The position numbers and the translations under genes were made by a program. A DNA stretch of 64,000 nt from assembly GCF_900103125.1 (NCBI RefSeq), contig NZ_FNJV01000006.1, forward strand, positions 248,001 to 312,000. Reading direction: 5' to 3'. Source of the stretch: Mucilaginibacter sp. OK268 (GTDB lineage Bacteria; Bacteroidota; Bacteroidia; Sphingobacteriales; Sphingobacteriaceae). Under the pieces are notes generated by a model, which made no database searches, was not told where the DNA came from, and saw only the letters and a list, made by a program, of their open reading frames with translations. Shown piece by piece: positions 33,493 to 42,950 of this stretch; within the stretch, counting starts at the first letter, position 1; the number at the start of each line of letters is the position of its first letter.

Positions 33493-34254
33493 ATGAACGA
33501 AAAAATAATAGGCATCATGGGTGCTATGCACGAAGAAATTAACAGCATCCTTCATCTCATGGCGGGGATTGAAGAAATTTCCTACGGCAGAAGAACGTAT
33601 TATACCGGAACTATCAACAACATCAAAACTGTGGTGGTTTTTTCCAGATGGGGCAAGGTTGCGGCAGCAACTACGGTAACCAGTCTGATCACTAAGTTTA
33701 ACATTACCGATCTGATATTTATTGGCGTTGCCGGAGCTATCAACACCGAATTGAAAATAGGGGATGTGGTTATTGGTGACCGACTGGTTCAACATGATAT
33801 GGATGCCCGGCCATTGATGCCGCGGCACGAAATTCCGTTGTTGGGTGTAACTTATTTCGAAAGCGACCCTAATTATATCACCATAGCGAAAAAGGCTATT
33901 GATGCTATCGTCGGCGATCATGTCCATTCGTTTATTGATGAATATGAAATTGAACGTTTTTTATTGCGTAAAACTCGTGTGTTTACCGGGACTATAGCCA
34001 GTGGCGATCAGTTTTTTGCAAAGCAAGCAGATAAAGAATTGCTGCACGCTGTACTCCCTGACACCCTATGTGTGGAGATGGAAGGCGCCGCCGTAGCCCA
34101 GGTTTGTTATGAATACGAGATTCCCTTTGTGGTTTTAAGGATCATTTCAGACGAGTGCAACGAAAATTCCTCTATTGATTTTCCTGATTTCATACAAAAT
34201 GTTTCCAGCAAATATGCCTATGAGATCATTAAGAATATGTTTGCGTTGCTATAA
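33493..34254 (+). CDS. mtnN: 5'-methylthioadenosine/S-adenosylhomocysteine nucleosidase
   Basis: MtnN (Pfs) splits methylthioadenosine and S-adenosylhomocysteine into adenine and the sugar, recycling methyl-donor by-products and, with LuxS, supplying quorum signals. The 253-residue protein begins GIMGAMHEEI, with the catalytic Glu of the N-terminal motif, and contains VVVFSRWGKVAAA, FIGVAGAI, VEMEGAAVAQV and RIISDEC, with the final Asp as general acid. It is slightly longer than the 230 residues of E. coli MtnN, with an insert near 100-135. No luxS gene is in the window. Confidence 0.92.
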   Translation: MNEKIIGIMGAMHEEINSILHLMAGIEEISYGRRTYYTGTINNIKTVVVFSRWGKVAAATTVTSLITKFNITDLIFIGVAGAINTELKIGDVVIGDRLVQHDMDARPLMPRHEIPLLGVTYFESDPNYITIAKKAIDAIVGDHVHSFIDEYEIERFLLRKTRVFTGTIASGDQFFAKQADKELLHAVLPDTLCVEMEGAAVAQVCYEYEIPFVVLRIISDECNENSSIDFPDFIQNVSSKYAYEIIKNMFALL

Positions 34255-34273
34255 GATAGCTTCTAAGTAAAGG

Positions 34274-34346
34274 TGTCATACTGAGCGGCGTCGAAGTATG
34301 GTGGGCTGGCCTCTACGCGCGATCCTTCGACAAGCTCAGGATGACA
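34274..34346. repeat. Interspersed palindrome, family A copy 2
   Basis: Inverted relative to 29859-29929; both arms and the internal loop (GGCCTCTACGCGCGATCC on this strand) are conserved, so the copy unit is about 73 bases, not just the arms. Confidence 0.85.
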
Positions 34347-34368
34347 GGCCTGGTTTTTATGCCATCAC

Positions 34369-34449
34369 GTCATTGCGAGGTACGAAGCAATCCCCGATAA
34401 GCAGAGCCGCTCTGTAAAGCATAGAGATTGCTTCGTACCTCGCAATGAC
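34369..34449. repeat. Interspersed palindrome, family B copy 1
   Basis: Perfect 24-base arms begin GTCATTGCGAGGTACGAAGC and end GCTTCGTACCTCGCAATGAC, with a 33-base loop. Copies or variants lie at 48205-48310 and 43726-43815. Confidence 0.88.
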
Positions 34450-34472
34450 GCGGTGGGGAAAGTGGTGTCAAC

Positions 34473-34503
34473 AAAAAAGCCTCCCCAAAGGGGAGGCTTT
34501 TTG
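34473..34503. terminator. Bidirectional terminator between mtnN and aconitase
   Basis: AAAAAAGCCTCCCC and GGGGAGGCTTTTT form a stem with an AAA loop; A and T runs on both sides allow use from both strands. Confidence 0.8.
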
Positions 34504-34533
34504 AATATTAGCGTTCAGCTTTAACCTTTCAGC

Positions 34534-36801
34534 TTACGATGCCATTTGCTTGCGGATGATGTTCAGTGCGCCACCAGCTTTAAACCATTCAATTTGCTGA
34601 TCGTTATAGGTATGATTTACCGGGAACGAATCAACAGAACCATCTTTGTGGTGTAATACTACGGTTAACTGTTTGCCAGGGGCAAAAGTTGTTAAACCGT
34701 CGATATCGATGGTATCGTCTTCCTGTATCTTATCATAGTCGTTAGTATCAGCAAAAGTGATACCTAACATACCTTGTTTTTTAAGGTTGGTTTCGTGGAT
34801 ACGGGCAAATGATTTTACCAATATGGCACGTACACCCAGGTGACGTGGCTCCATAGCCGCGTGCTCACGTGATGAACCTTCGCCATAGTTTTCGTCGCCT
34901 ACTACTACAGTGCCAATGCCATTCGCTTTGTAATCGCGCTGAGTAGCCGGTACCGGACCGTATTCGCCGGTCAGTTCATTTTTAACGCTATCTGCTGTAT
35001 TGTTAAAATAGTTGATAGCGCCGATCAACATATTGTTTGATATGTTATCCAGGTGACCACGGAACTTTAACCACGGACCAGCCATAGAGATATGGTCGGT
35101 AGTACATTTACCTTTGGCTTTGATCAGTAATTTCAAGCCTTTCAGGTCGGTACCTTCCCATGCTTTAAACGGCTCCAGCAATTGCAGACGTGATGATTTT
35201 GGATCAACAATAACAGATACTTTGCTGCCATCTTCGGCTGGTGCCTGGTAGCCTGCATCTTCAACTGCGTAGCCTTTTACCGGCATTTCTATACCTTGTG
35301 GCTCATCAAATTTTACCTGCTCACCGTTTTCGTTGGTCAGTGTATCGGTTAATGGGTTAAAGGTTAAGTCGCCTGCGATAGCAAACGCGGTTACAATTTC
35401 TGGTGATGCTACGAAAGCGTGAGTATTGGGGTTACCATCCTGGCGTTTAGCGAAGTTACGGTTAAACGAAGTGATGATAGAGTTTTTGCGTGTAGGATCG
35501 TCGGTATGACGAGCCCATTGACCAATACATGGCCCGCAGGCGTTGGCCAATACCACACCGCCCATTTGAGCAAAGGTATCTAGGTAACCATCACGGTCAA
35601 CCGTGTAGCGTACCAGCTCAGATCCTGGAGTAATGGTAAACTCAGCCTTGGTTTTTAATTTTTTATCGATAGCCTGTTTTGCGATAGAGGCAGAACGGGT
35701 GATATCTTCATAAGATGAGTTGGTGCAGGAACCGATCAAACCAACTTCTAATTTGGTAGGCCAGTTGTTTTCTTTAACCGCGGTAGCGAATTTAGAGATA
35801 GGCCATGCCAGATCCGGAGTGAACGGGCCGTTTACATGTGGTTCCAATTCGCTCAGGTTGATCTCGATAACCTGGTCAAAATATTGCTCAGGGTTAGCGT
35901 AAACTTCCTCATCACCGGTTAAGTGCTCCGCAATAGCGTCGGCCAGCTCAGCAATATCGGCACGTTTGGTGCCTTTCAGGTAAGCAGCAGATTTTTCGTC
36001 ATATCCGAAGATAGAAGTAGTAGCGCCAATTTCGGCACCCATGTTACAGATGGTACCTTTACCAGTGGCGGACAGTGAACGTGCACCTTCGCCAAAATAT
36101 TCAACAATAGCTCCGGTACCACCTTTTACAGTCAGGATACCAGCCACTTTTAATATTACGTCTTTTGCTGATGTCCAGCCAGAAAGTTTTCCGGTTAATT
36201 TAACACCTATCAGTTTAGGGAATTTAAGCTCCCATGGTAAACCTGCCATTACATCACAAGCATCAGCACCACCAACACCTATAGCAATCATACCCAAACC
36301 ACCCGCGTTAGGCGTGTGTGAATCGGTACCGATCATCATACCACCCGGGAAAGCGTAGTTTTCCAGAACAACCTGGTGAATAATACCAGCGCCTGCTTTC
36401 CAGAAACCAATACCATACTTATCAGAAACCGATGCCAAAAAATCATAAACCTCGCGGTTTACATCAACGGCAGTATTTAAATCGGCAACAGCGCCAACTT
36501 TTGCTTGTATCAGGTGATCGCAATGTACAGTAGAAGGAACAGCTACCTGCGGACGGCCAGCTTGCATAAACTGCAAAAGGGCCATTTGGGCAGTAGCATC
36601 CTGCATAGCTACGCGGTCTGGTGCAAAATCAACATAATCCACTCCGCGGCCAAATGCTTTTTGAGCATCGCCTTCAGAAAGGTGGGCATATAAAATTTTC
36701 TCGGTTAAGGTTAGATGTTTACCGGTCGCTTTACGGGCAGCATCCACACGGGTGCTGTAGCGATCGTAAACTTTTTTGATCATATCTAAATCAAAAGCCA
36801 T
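34534..36801 (-). CDS. acn: Aconitate hydratase (mitochondrial-type)
   Basis: Aconitase interconverts citrate and isocitrate in the TCA cycle. The 755-residue protein has the large aconitase domain with [4Fe-4S] cysteines at about 359 (GSCTNSS), 422 and 425 (NACGPCIGQW), the substrate loop in the TDSHTPNAGGLG region near 159-170, and the swivel domain with the GEGSSREHAAMEPRHLG motif near 640. Sequence pattern and length match the mitochondrial-type aconitase common in Bacteroidota rather than E. coli AcnB. The gene stands alone, bounded by a strong terminator downstream and an AT-rich spacer upstream. Confidence 0.96.
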   Translation of the reverse strand: MAFDLDMIKKVYDRYSTRVDAARKATGKHLTLTEKILYAHLSEGDAQKAFGRGVDYVDFAPDRVAMQDATAQMALLQFMQAGRPQVAVPSTVHCDHLIQAKVGAVADLNTAVDVNREVYDFLASVSDKYGIGFWKAGAGIIHQVVLENYAFPGGMMIGTDSHTPNAGGLGMIAIGVGGADACDVMAGLPWELKFPKLIGVKLTGKLSGWTSAKDVILKVAGILTVKGGTGAIVEYFGEGARSLSATGKGTICNMGAEIGATTSIFGYDEKSAAYLKGTKRADIAELADAIAEHLTGDEEVYANPEQYFDQVIEINLSELEPHVNGPFTPDLAWPISKFATAVKENNWPTKLEVGLIGSCTNSSYEDITRSASIAKQAIDKKLKTKAEFTITPGSELVRYTVDRDGYLDTFAQMGGVVLANACGPCIGQWARHTDDPTRKNSIITSFNRNFAKRQDGNPNTHAFVASPEIVTAFAIAGDLTFNPLTDTLTNENGEQVKFDEPQGIEMPVKGYAVEDAGYQAPAEDGSKVSVIVDPKSSRLQLLEPFKAWEGTDLKGLKLLIKAKGKCTTDHISMAGPWLKFRGHLDNISNNMLIGAINYFNNTADSVKNELTGEYGPVPATQRDYKANGIGTVVVGDENYGEGSSREHAAMEPRHLGVRAILVKSFARIHETNLKKQGMLGITFADTNDYDKIQEDDTIDIDGLTTFAPGKQLTVVLHHKDGSVDSFPVNHTYNDQQIEWFKAGGALNIIRKQMAS

Positions 36802-36954
36802 TTGTATTTGATTTTTAGGTGAAAAGTAAACGAATTGATACCAAACCCAGTACCTGGGCTCAGTGCGGCGAATTTACAAAAATTACTACTAAAAGCTGTC
36901 AGTCAATTGTGTAAATGTTATTTGGAGATATTCTAAATAGGTGGATGGGAGGAG

Positions 36955-38043
36955 CTAATCTGTCAATTCAATTTCGCTTGATGTAACTTCAGTAAAAGAG
37001 TTATTGACTGTTAATAAAAATTTTAATTTAATTATTCGATCCTCATAAGCAGCTACGTAATGATCATTCCAATCTTTATCTGAAATTGAAGGCATGTCAT
37101 CTTCATTCATTGAATAATAGTCTGATTTGTAAATATAAAAGTCAAAAGTACAGGTTACTTCAACTTCTCCATCTATCAAAATTTCATCATCGCTTAATTG
37201 TCTAACATCATTAACAGTAAACTGATAATCATCATATATTTCTGATACTGAAGGATTTTCAAATTCTTGTGGAAAATCTATTTCATCAAAACCAAATTCT
37301 CGGCTATCAAGGAAATTAAATACAAGATTAGATACTAACTTTTTAATATTTAATCTTTTGAAGTCTCCTTCTATTAATCCACTTTTTATGTCATTTAATA
37401 ATTTAAGTTTAGGATTGATATATTCATTGATAAATTTATCCATATCGGGATTTATCTTAATTGAATGTTCAGGTATTTTATCGGTGTTTAAATTATCTAA
37501 AAGGTCTGGATGAAGATTATAATCTTTATCACCAAAGTCTGTATGGTTTTTAGTAATAAATATTATTTCTGGCTCGTTAATTAGTTTTTGTTGAGGTTGA
37601 ATTAAACTTTTAATACTTTCCCATATTAATGCATCTCGATACCCACGCCCGCTCTCAGAAAATGGTTTCTTTCTTGCTAAGGCTCTCTTAACAAGCGCTT
37701 CATGTGAAATACTTGGATATGGGATTATTTTTATGTCCAATTTAATAATTTGACTATCAAATAGCTTATTGAATATTTCAATTTGTTCTTTTATAAATTC
37801 GTTGGTTACTGGATTCTCTATCTTTTTATTGGTTTTTCTATATAGGTCAGCTAACTCTTTATCAATTTTTAGTTTTACCTCAACAAGTTCTTCTGCATAT
37901 TTATTCTTTGCTTCGTCTACTACTACTTGTGGGAAATAAATAACATTTCCAGTGATTTTTGAGTTTTCACTAAGGGTTTTGATTTTTGTTTTTGACAAAC
38001 TTAAATCACTGTAAATTGAACTGGTGTCAATAACAATCTTCAT
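36955..38043 (-). CDS. PIN-domain protein (DUF4935-like)
   Basis: A 362-residue protein with an N-terminal PIN-type nuclease domain. Acidic residues of the active site are visible as D6 (VIDTSS), E44 (VVDEAKN), D137 (GRGYRDALIW) and D169 (ITKNHTDFG), the order found in DUF4935 proteins. The C-terminal half (about 220-362) is of unknown family, acidic and beta-rich. PIN domains usually cut RNA, and DUF4935 members are found near defence and toxin genes; this is inferred. The gene is visibly more A/T-rich than its neighbours (many AAT, GAA, ATT codons), stands alone, and looks acquired by transfer. Confidence 0.75.
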   Translation of the reverse strand: MKIVIDTSSIYSDLSLSKTKIKTLSENSKITGNVIYFPQVVVDEAKNKYAEELVEVKLKIDKELADLYRKTNKKIENPVTNEFIKEQIEIFNKLFDSQIIKLDIKIIPYPSISHEALVKRALARKKPFSESGRGYRDALIWESIKSLIQPQQKLINEPEIIFITKNHTDFGDKDYNLHPDLLDNLNTDKIPEHSIKINPDMDKFINEYINPKLKLLNDIKSGLIEGDFKRLNIKKLVSNLVFNFLDSREFGFDEIDFPQEFENPSVSEIYDDYQFTVNDVRQLSDDEILIDGEVEVTCTFDFYIYKSDYYSMNEDDMPSISDKDWNDHYVAAYEDRIIKLKFLLTVNNSFTEVTSSEIELTD

Positions 38044-38079
38044 TTTACCAAGTTATCCATAATTATCAAATTTATATAT

Positions 38080-38706
38080 TCAACCCAACACACCAAAACT
38101 ATACCCTGCCTCGCTCCAAACTTCCAATGCCCTGGGCAGCGCGTATTTCACCCGGTCATACGCTTTCAGGCTGTCATGAAATACAACGATGGATCCAGCT
38201 TCGGTATGTTTCAATACATTTTGCAGGCAGGCTTCTGGTTTTAAGCTGATATCGAAATCGCCGCTTAGTACATCCCACATGATAATTTTGATATCCGGGC
38301 GGGCAGCTTGCAGGTCGCGGATCTGTTGTTTTTTGATCCTGCCGTATGGCGGGCGAAAAAGGGGAGTATCTAATACTTTATCGGTCTGTAAAAAATTATC
38401 CAGGTAAGTTTTGTTGTCCGTTTTCCAGCCTTTGAGGTGATTGTAGGTATGGTTGCCAATGGCGTGACCGTCATCGGTCACCTGCTTGAAAATGTCAGGA
38501 TGTTTTGCTACATTATCCCCGATACAGAAAAAGGTGGCTTTAGCATTGTACTGTTTTAAAATATTTAATATATGCGTTGTAACAATTGGTATAGGCCCAT
38601 CGTCAAAAGTGAGATAAATGCAACGATTGGGGTGGTTTTTATTCCAGATGAGTTGGGGGTATAGCTTTTTTAGCAACCAGGGTGTTTTAATCAAATACAT
38701 ATACAA
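38080..38706 (-). CDS. Polysaccharide deacetylase (NodB/CE4 family)
   Basis: A 208-residue CE4 deacetylase that removes acetyl groups from N-acetylglucosamine-containing polymers such as peptidoglycan. The catalytic motifs are all present: YLTFDDGP (motif 1, Asp base and metal ligand), GNHTYNH (motif 2, His ligands), RPPYG (motif 3), and VFHDS near the end. There is no clear cleavable signal peptide; the N-terminus YLIKTPWLLKKLYPQL is only mildly hydrophobic. It is divergent from the TolC gene with about 90 bases between. Confidence 0.92.
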   Translation of the reverse strand: MYMYLIKTPWLLKKLYPQLIWNKNHPNRCIYLTFDDGPIPIVTTHILNILKQYNAKATFFCIGDNVAKHPDIFKQVTDDGHAIGNHTYNHLKGWKTDNKTYLDNFLQTDKVLDTPLFRPPYGRIKKQQIRDLQAARPDIKIIMWDVLSGDFDISLKPEACLQNVLKHTEAGSIVVFHDSLKAYDRVKYALPRALEVWSEAGYSFGVLG

Positions 38707-38794
38707 AACAGGCCTTATATGTTTTATTTAAAAAATAAACAAAAATGAACATGCAAGGTAAGCATCCGTTGCTTACAATTGCATATAAAAACTT

Positions 38795-40240
38795 ATGAAA
38801 CCAACATTGTCACTACCCATTAAAACAACTCTTATAGGTGCTATTATATTTTCGGCACTTGGTTTTCAAGCTAAAGCGCAGGAAGTAATTACTTTACAAA
38901 AAGCGATTGACCTTACCCTTGAGCGAAATTTAACCATTAAACAATCGCAATTTACCGAGGCAATATCTGAAGAGGATCTGAAACAGTCGAAATTTAATCA
39001 ATTACCCAATCTTACGGCAGCTCCACAAGGCGGGTTCAACTTTGGCCGTAATATCGACCAATCAACTTATCAGTTCATTAATCAGCGTATTTTGCAGGTT
39101 TATGGCCAGTTCTCAACACAGGTTACCTTATTCCAGGGTGGACAGTTGCGTAACCAGATCATCCAGAACCGGATATTGGTTGATGCCAATAAAACCTCCA
39201 CTGCAAAAGTTAAGAACGATCTGATACTAAATGTGGTTACTACTTTTTTACAGGTATTAACTAACCAGGATCTGGTAAAAGCATCGAAACAGCAAATTGA
39301 GATATCAAAGTTAACGCTGGATAGAGCACAGCAAAACTATAATGTAGGCAACCAAACGCTGGCCGATCTTTCACAGGCCAAAGCCCAGCTTTCAACTTCG
39401 GAGCTTGACAATACCAATGCACAAAACCAGTTGGAATCATCAATGCTTACCCTAAAGCAATATATGGAGATGAACCCGGCTACCGAGATTGAGGTACAAA
39501 AACCGGATATTGGTAAGCTTAGTGATATTAAAACCATATATGACCCGCAGGATATATTAAAAACCGCGTTAAACGTAAATCCGGATGTATTGCTTGCCGA
39601 GGTTCAGCAAAAATCATATGAACAGGCCATAAAAGTAGCCAAAGGCAATTATTACCCTACCGTTACTTTGGTTGGGCAGGCCGGTTCTAACTATTCAAAT
39701 GCAAAAAATACACTTGACCAGGTAATATCTACGGGTACGTTTACACCTATAGGTATTGTACAAAACACACAACAGGTTGTTGTACAGCCAGGCTTTACTC
39801 AAACGTATAAAAGCAATCCGTTTTTTAACCAGATAAGTAACAACTTTAATCAGGCCATAGCCATAAGCTTACAGATACCAATTTTTGGCAGGTTTGCGGC
39901 ACGCACGTCCGTACGCAAAGCCAAGATTCAGGCTCAAAATGCCGAAGTGACTTCTCAATTGGCCCGTAATAACCTGAGCAAAGTTATTTATCAGGCGGTT
40001 TGGGACCTGCGCGCTGCCGAAAAGAAATTTATGTCAACCTCGCAAACTTACAAGGCCAATAAAGATGCCTTTAATATTACACAGCAACGGTATACAGTTG
40101 GCTTAGTAAACTCGCTGGACTATAATACCTCCCTGACTAATCTTAATAAATCACAATTTGATATGATCGAGGCGCAGTACCAGCTCATTTTCAGGAGCAA
40201 GGTGATCGATTATTATCTGGGCAACCCTATAACGCTTTAA
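38795..40240 (+). CDS. TolC family outer-membrane efflux channel
   Basis: A 481-residue outer-membrane factor with a signal peptide ending near FQAKAQ, followed by the two OEP coiled-coil repeats. Typical segments are ITLQKAIDLTLERNLTIKQ at the mature N-terminus and QRYTVGLVNSLDYN near the C-terminus. TolC trimers form the outer-membrane and periplasmic duct for type I exporters and efflux pumps. A membrane-fusion protein gene follows 36 bases later on the same strand, so the two are co-transcribed. Confidence 0.94.
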   Translation: MKPTLSLPIKTTLIGAIIFSALGFQAKAQEVITLQKAIDLTLERNLTIKQSQFTEAISEEDLKQSKFNQLPNLTAAPQGGFNFGRNIDQSTYQFINQRILQVYGQFSTQVTLFQGGQLRNQIIQNRILVDANKTSTAKVKNDLILNVVTTFLQVLTNQDLVKASKQQIEISKLTLDRAQQNYNVGNQTLADLSQAKAQLSTSELDNTNAQNQLESSMLTLKQYMEMNPATEIEVQKPDIGKLSDIKTIYDPQDILKTALNVNPDVLLAEVQQKSYEQAIKVAKGNYYPTVTLVGQAGSNYSNAKNTLDQVISTGTFTPIGIVQNTQQVVVQPGFTQTYKSNPFFNQISNNFNQAIAISLQIPIFGRFAARTSVRKAKIQAQNAEVTSQLARNNLSKVIYQAVWDLRAAEKKFMSTSQTYKANKDAFNITQQRYTVGLVNSLDYNTSLTNLNKSQFDMIEAQYQLIFRSKVIDYYLGNPITL

Positions 40241-40276
40241 TCTTAAAACACATATAAAATATCCAAACGCATAGTC

Positions 40277-41614
40277 ATGGGAAAAACTACTAAATATATT
40301 TTGATAGCTCTGGGGGCAATAATTGTATTGCTTATTTTAGCGAAGGTGACCGGCATCATCGGTAAGCCGCCTTTAACCCAGGTAGCCACCGAAAAAGCTG
40401 ACGTGCGTGAAATCAACGAAACGGTATCTGCCAGCGGGAAAATAAAACCGCACGTTGAAGTAAAAATAACCTCAGAAGTATCCGGGGAAATTGTTGAATT
40501 GCCAGTGAAAGAAGGCGACGTAGTTAAAAAGGGTCAGCTGGTTTGCCGTGTACGTCCGGATATATTAAAATCGGGATATGATCGCGCCGTGGCAAGCTAC
40601 AGTACCCAAAAAGCAACTATAGGTAATATGGCGCAACTGCTTAAACAGGCAGAGGCTACTTTTGTAAACCAGGAAGCTATTTTTAAACGCAGTAAAACGC
40701 TTTATGAAAGTAAAGTACTTACCGTATCTGAATATGATAACGCGAAAGCCAGTTATGATGGAGCTAAAGCCAGTTTAGAGGCGGCCAAACAAAACCTGGT
40801 TGGTGCGCAATTTGGCCTTCAGCAACAATCGGCCTCTGTTAAAGAAGCGCAGGATAACCTGGCTAAAACAAGTCTTTATTCGCCGGTTGACGGGGTGATC
40901 TCCAAATTGGTGATTCAAAAAGGCGAACGTGTTTTGGGTACCCAACAGTTTGCCGGTACCGAGATCATGACCATATCTGATCTGAGTAAAATGGACGTGA
41001 ATGTTGACGTGAACGAAAATGATATTAACCGCATAACGATAAATGATCCTGCAAATATTGAGATCGACGCGTTTTCCGGTAAAAAGTTTACAGGCTCGGT
41101 AATTGAAATTGGAAGCTCTGCAAACGTGGTAGGTACCACTGCCGATCAGGTGACCAACTTTACCGTTAAAGTACGTATTGATGCCGACTCCTACCAGGCT
41201 TTGCTTAAAAAGACAGTGGATAACCCGTCACCTTTCCGTCCGGGATTAACCGCTACGGTGGATATCAATACCAATCACGTGAAATTCCTGTCGGTTCCTA
41301 TCCAGTCGGTAACTACCCGTGACGAAAAAAAGGATGCAACTGCTACGCCGGCAGCATCAAAAGATGATAATAAGCCGCAAATCAGTGCCCCGGCCAAAGA
41401 GTATGTGTTTGTTTACTCAGCCCCGGGCAAATTAAAACAGGTGCAGGTAACTACCGGTATCCAGAATGATACTTATATCCAGATCCTGTCTGGCCTGAAA
41501 GGCGGCGAAGAAGTGGTATCGGCACCATATGCAGCCATCTCAAAAACATTGGCAGACGGCATGACCGTTCAAAAAGTTGATAAATCAAAACTATTTAATA
41601 CCGACAACAAGTAA
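40277..41614 (+). CDS. Periplasmic adaptor (membrane-fusion protein) of an efflux pump
   Basis: A 445-residue HlyD/MacA/AcrA-type adaptor anchored by one N-terminal helix (about 7-26). It has the lipoyl half-motif around VSGEIVELPVKEGDVVKKGQ, a long coiled-coil hairpin (about 95-205), the second lipoyl half, a beta-barrel and a membrane-proximal domain. It links TolC with an inner-membrane transporter. Length and pattern fit adaptors of MacB-type ABC pumps. A strong terminator follows and the next genes run the other way, so no inner-membrane pump is co-encoded. Confidence 0.93.
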   Translation: MGKTTKYILIALGAIIVLLILAKVTGIIGKPPLTQVATEKADVREINETVSASGKIKPHVEVKITSEVSGEIVELPVKEGDVVKKGQLVCRVRPDILKSGYDRAVASYSTQKATIGNMAQLLKQAEATFVNQEAIFKRSKTLYESKVLTVSEYDNAKASYDGAKASLEAAKQNLVGAQFGLQQQSASVKEAQDNLAKTSLYSPVDGVISKLVIQKGERVLGTQQFAGTEIMTISDLSKMDVNVDVNENDINRITINDPANIEIDAFSGKKFTGSVIEIGSSANVVGTTADQVTNFTVKVRIDADSYQALLKKTVDNPSPFRPGLTATVDINTNHVKFLSVPIQSVTTRDEKKDATATPAASKDDNKPQISAPAKEYVFVYSAPGKLKQVQVTTGIQNDTYIQILSGLKGGEEVVSAPYAAISKTLADGMTVQKVDKSKLFNTDNK

Positions 41615-41636
41615 TTCCGGTCAAGAATAAAATCAT

Positions 41637-41674
41637 AAAAAAGGGCTGCTTCAAAAATTGAAGCAGCCCTTTTT
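41637..41674. terminator. Bidirectional terminator after the efflux adaptor gene
   Basis: GGGCTGCTTC and GAAGCAGCCC form a perfect 10-base stem around AAAAATT, flanked by A and T runs, between converging genes. Confidence 0.88.
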
Positions 41675-41692
41675 GTTTAGCATCGGCGGAGC

Positions 41693-42094
41693 TTAAACTT
41701 TTAAACCGCCGAAAATACTGAACATCATCACACTCAAAACCACAAAGGTGATAAGGATATAAAGCCTGTCTTTTTCCAATATGAAACCTATCAACGAAAA
41801 AAAGATGCGTAGAATAGGTGTGGCGATTAATATCAGTACGCCCAGTTGTATGATCCCTTTGGCATTGAACGAACCAACCCCGTTCATGATCTGGCTAATA
41901 GTGGTAAAACCTGCCCGCTCGCCCACAAATGTGTGATAGGCTGGTATGCTGCTGTGTTGGTATTGGTGCAGATAGATAATGCCCCCAACAAAAACAATAA
42001 GGCTTGCGGTAATAACCCCATATCTTAATAAATAACCGATCAGTTTTTCTATATCCTGATCAGCGTTAAAGCTTTTTGAAAGTATCTTTTTCAT
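41693..42094 (-). CDS. DUF1634 membrane protein
   Basis: A 133-residue inner-membrane protein with three hydrophobic segments at about 26-44, 78-98 and 108-128. The N-terminal DIEKLIGYLLRYGVITA and the central ARRAGFTTI-like region match DUF1634. Genes of this family almost always accompany a TauE/SafE exporter gene, as here: the start is 11 bases downstream of the exporter stop. It is probably an accessory subunit; the function is not known. Confidence 0.85.
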   Translation of the reverse strand: MKKILSKSFNADQDIEKLIGYLLRYGVITASLIVFVGGIIYLHQYQHSSIPAYHTFVGERAGFTTISQIMNGVGSFNAKGIIQLGVLILIATPILRIFFSLIGFILEKDRLYILITFVVLSVMMFSIFGGLKV

Positions 42095-42105
42095 GATCTT
42101 GTTCT

Positions 42106-42939
42106 TTAGAATTTGTGGTTATAGCCGTTAAAAATCATTTCGGCAGCAACAAAGGTGATAGCCACACAGAAGATGTATTTCAGCACTTTGGGATCCATAC
42201 GGGTAAGCAATTTGGAGCCTGTAAACGCGCCGCCCAATACGCCCAGCATCACCGGAAAAGCGATACCCGGATCCATGTAACCCCTTTGCAGGTACACCAC
42301 TGCGCTGGCGGCGGCTGTAACGCCGATCATAAAATTACTGGTTGTAGTACTTACCTTAAAGGGTATATGCATAGCCGAATCCATAGCCAAAACTTTTAAG
42401 GCTCCGGAGCCGATACCTAATAGCCCTGATAAAACACCGGCCAGGGTCATGATGGAGAAGCCTGCGCCTACGTTTTTTAATTTGTATTCCACTTCGCCAT
42501 CCTTGGTGGGATAACTGTTGTTGAGCTTTAGTTTATAGGATAGTGCGCTGCCCTCGGTCAGGGCTGCCATGTTCTTTTTCCGGAGGGTCATCGCTGCGGA
42601 AAATAACAGGATGGCGCCGAAAAGAATAGCGATGGTATTAGTCGGCGTATATACCGCGATGATAGCGCCGCCTACCGCACCTATCGTAGTGGCTATTTCC
42701 AGGAACATCCCTAAACGGATATTGGTGATACCTTCTTTTATATAAGCGCTTGCCGCGCCCGATGAGTTAGCGATAGAAGCTAGTAAAGCCGCGCCGATAG
42801 CGTAGCGGATATCTACATGAAATACGAGTGTGAGCAATGGGATTACTACTACGCCGCCGCCTAAGCCGGTGAGTGAGCCAACCAGGCCGGCCAGGTAGGC
42901 TCCTGCCAATAAGATCAGGGTGAATGTTATGATAGTCAT
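42106..42939 (-). CDS. TauE/SafE family sulfite/anion exporter
   Basis: A 277-residue integral membrane protein of the TauE/SafE family, implicated in export of sulfite, sulfoacetate or other anions. Two halves each begin with a Gly-rich loop: AGLVGSLTGLGGGVVVIPLL near 18-37 and SGLLGIGSGALKVLAM near 168-183, with about 8 membrane helices. The real substrate is not shown. It lies between a GntR regulator gene (11 bases upstream) and DUF1634 (11 bases downstream), so all three form one operon. Confidence 0.9.
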   Translation of the reverse strand: MTIITFTLILLAGAYLAGLVGSLTGLGGGVVVIPLLTLVFHVDIRYAIGAALLASIANSSGAASAYIKEGITNIRLGMFLEIATTIGAVGGAIIAVYTPTNTIAILFGAILLFSAAMTLRKKNMAALTEGSALSYKLKLNNSYPTKDGEVEYKLKNVGAGFSIMTLAGVLSGLLGIGSGALKVLAMDSAMHIPFKVSTTTSNFMIGVTAAASAVVYLQRGYMDPGIAFPVMLGVLGGAFTGSKLLTRMDPKVLKYIFCVAITFVAAEMIFNGYNHKF

Positions 42940-42950
42940 GATATATGGTA

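Noticed and set aside
29859..34449. CRISPR array from the repeated palindromes
   Set aside because: The units are isolated, differ in family and orientation, have no regular spacers and no cas genes nearby.
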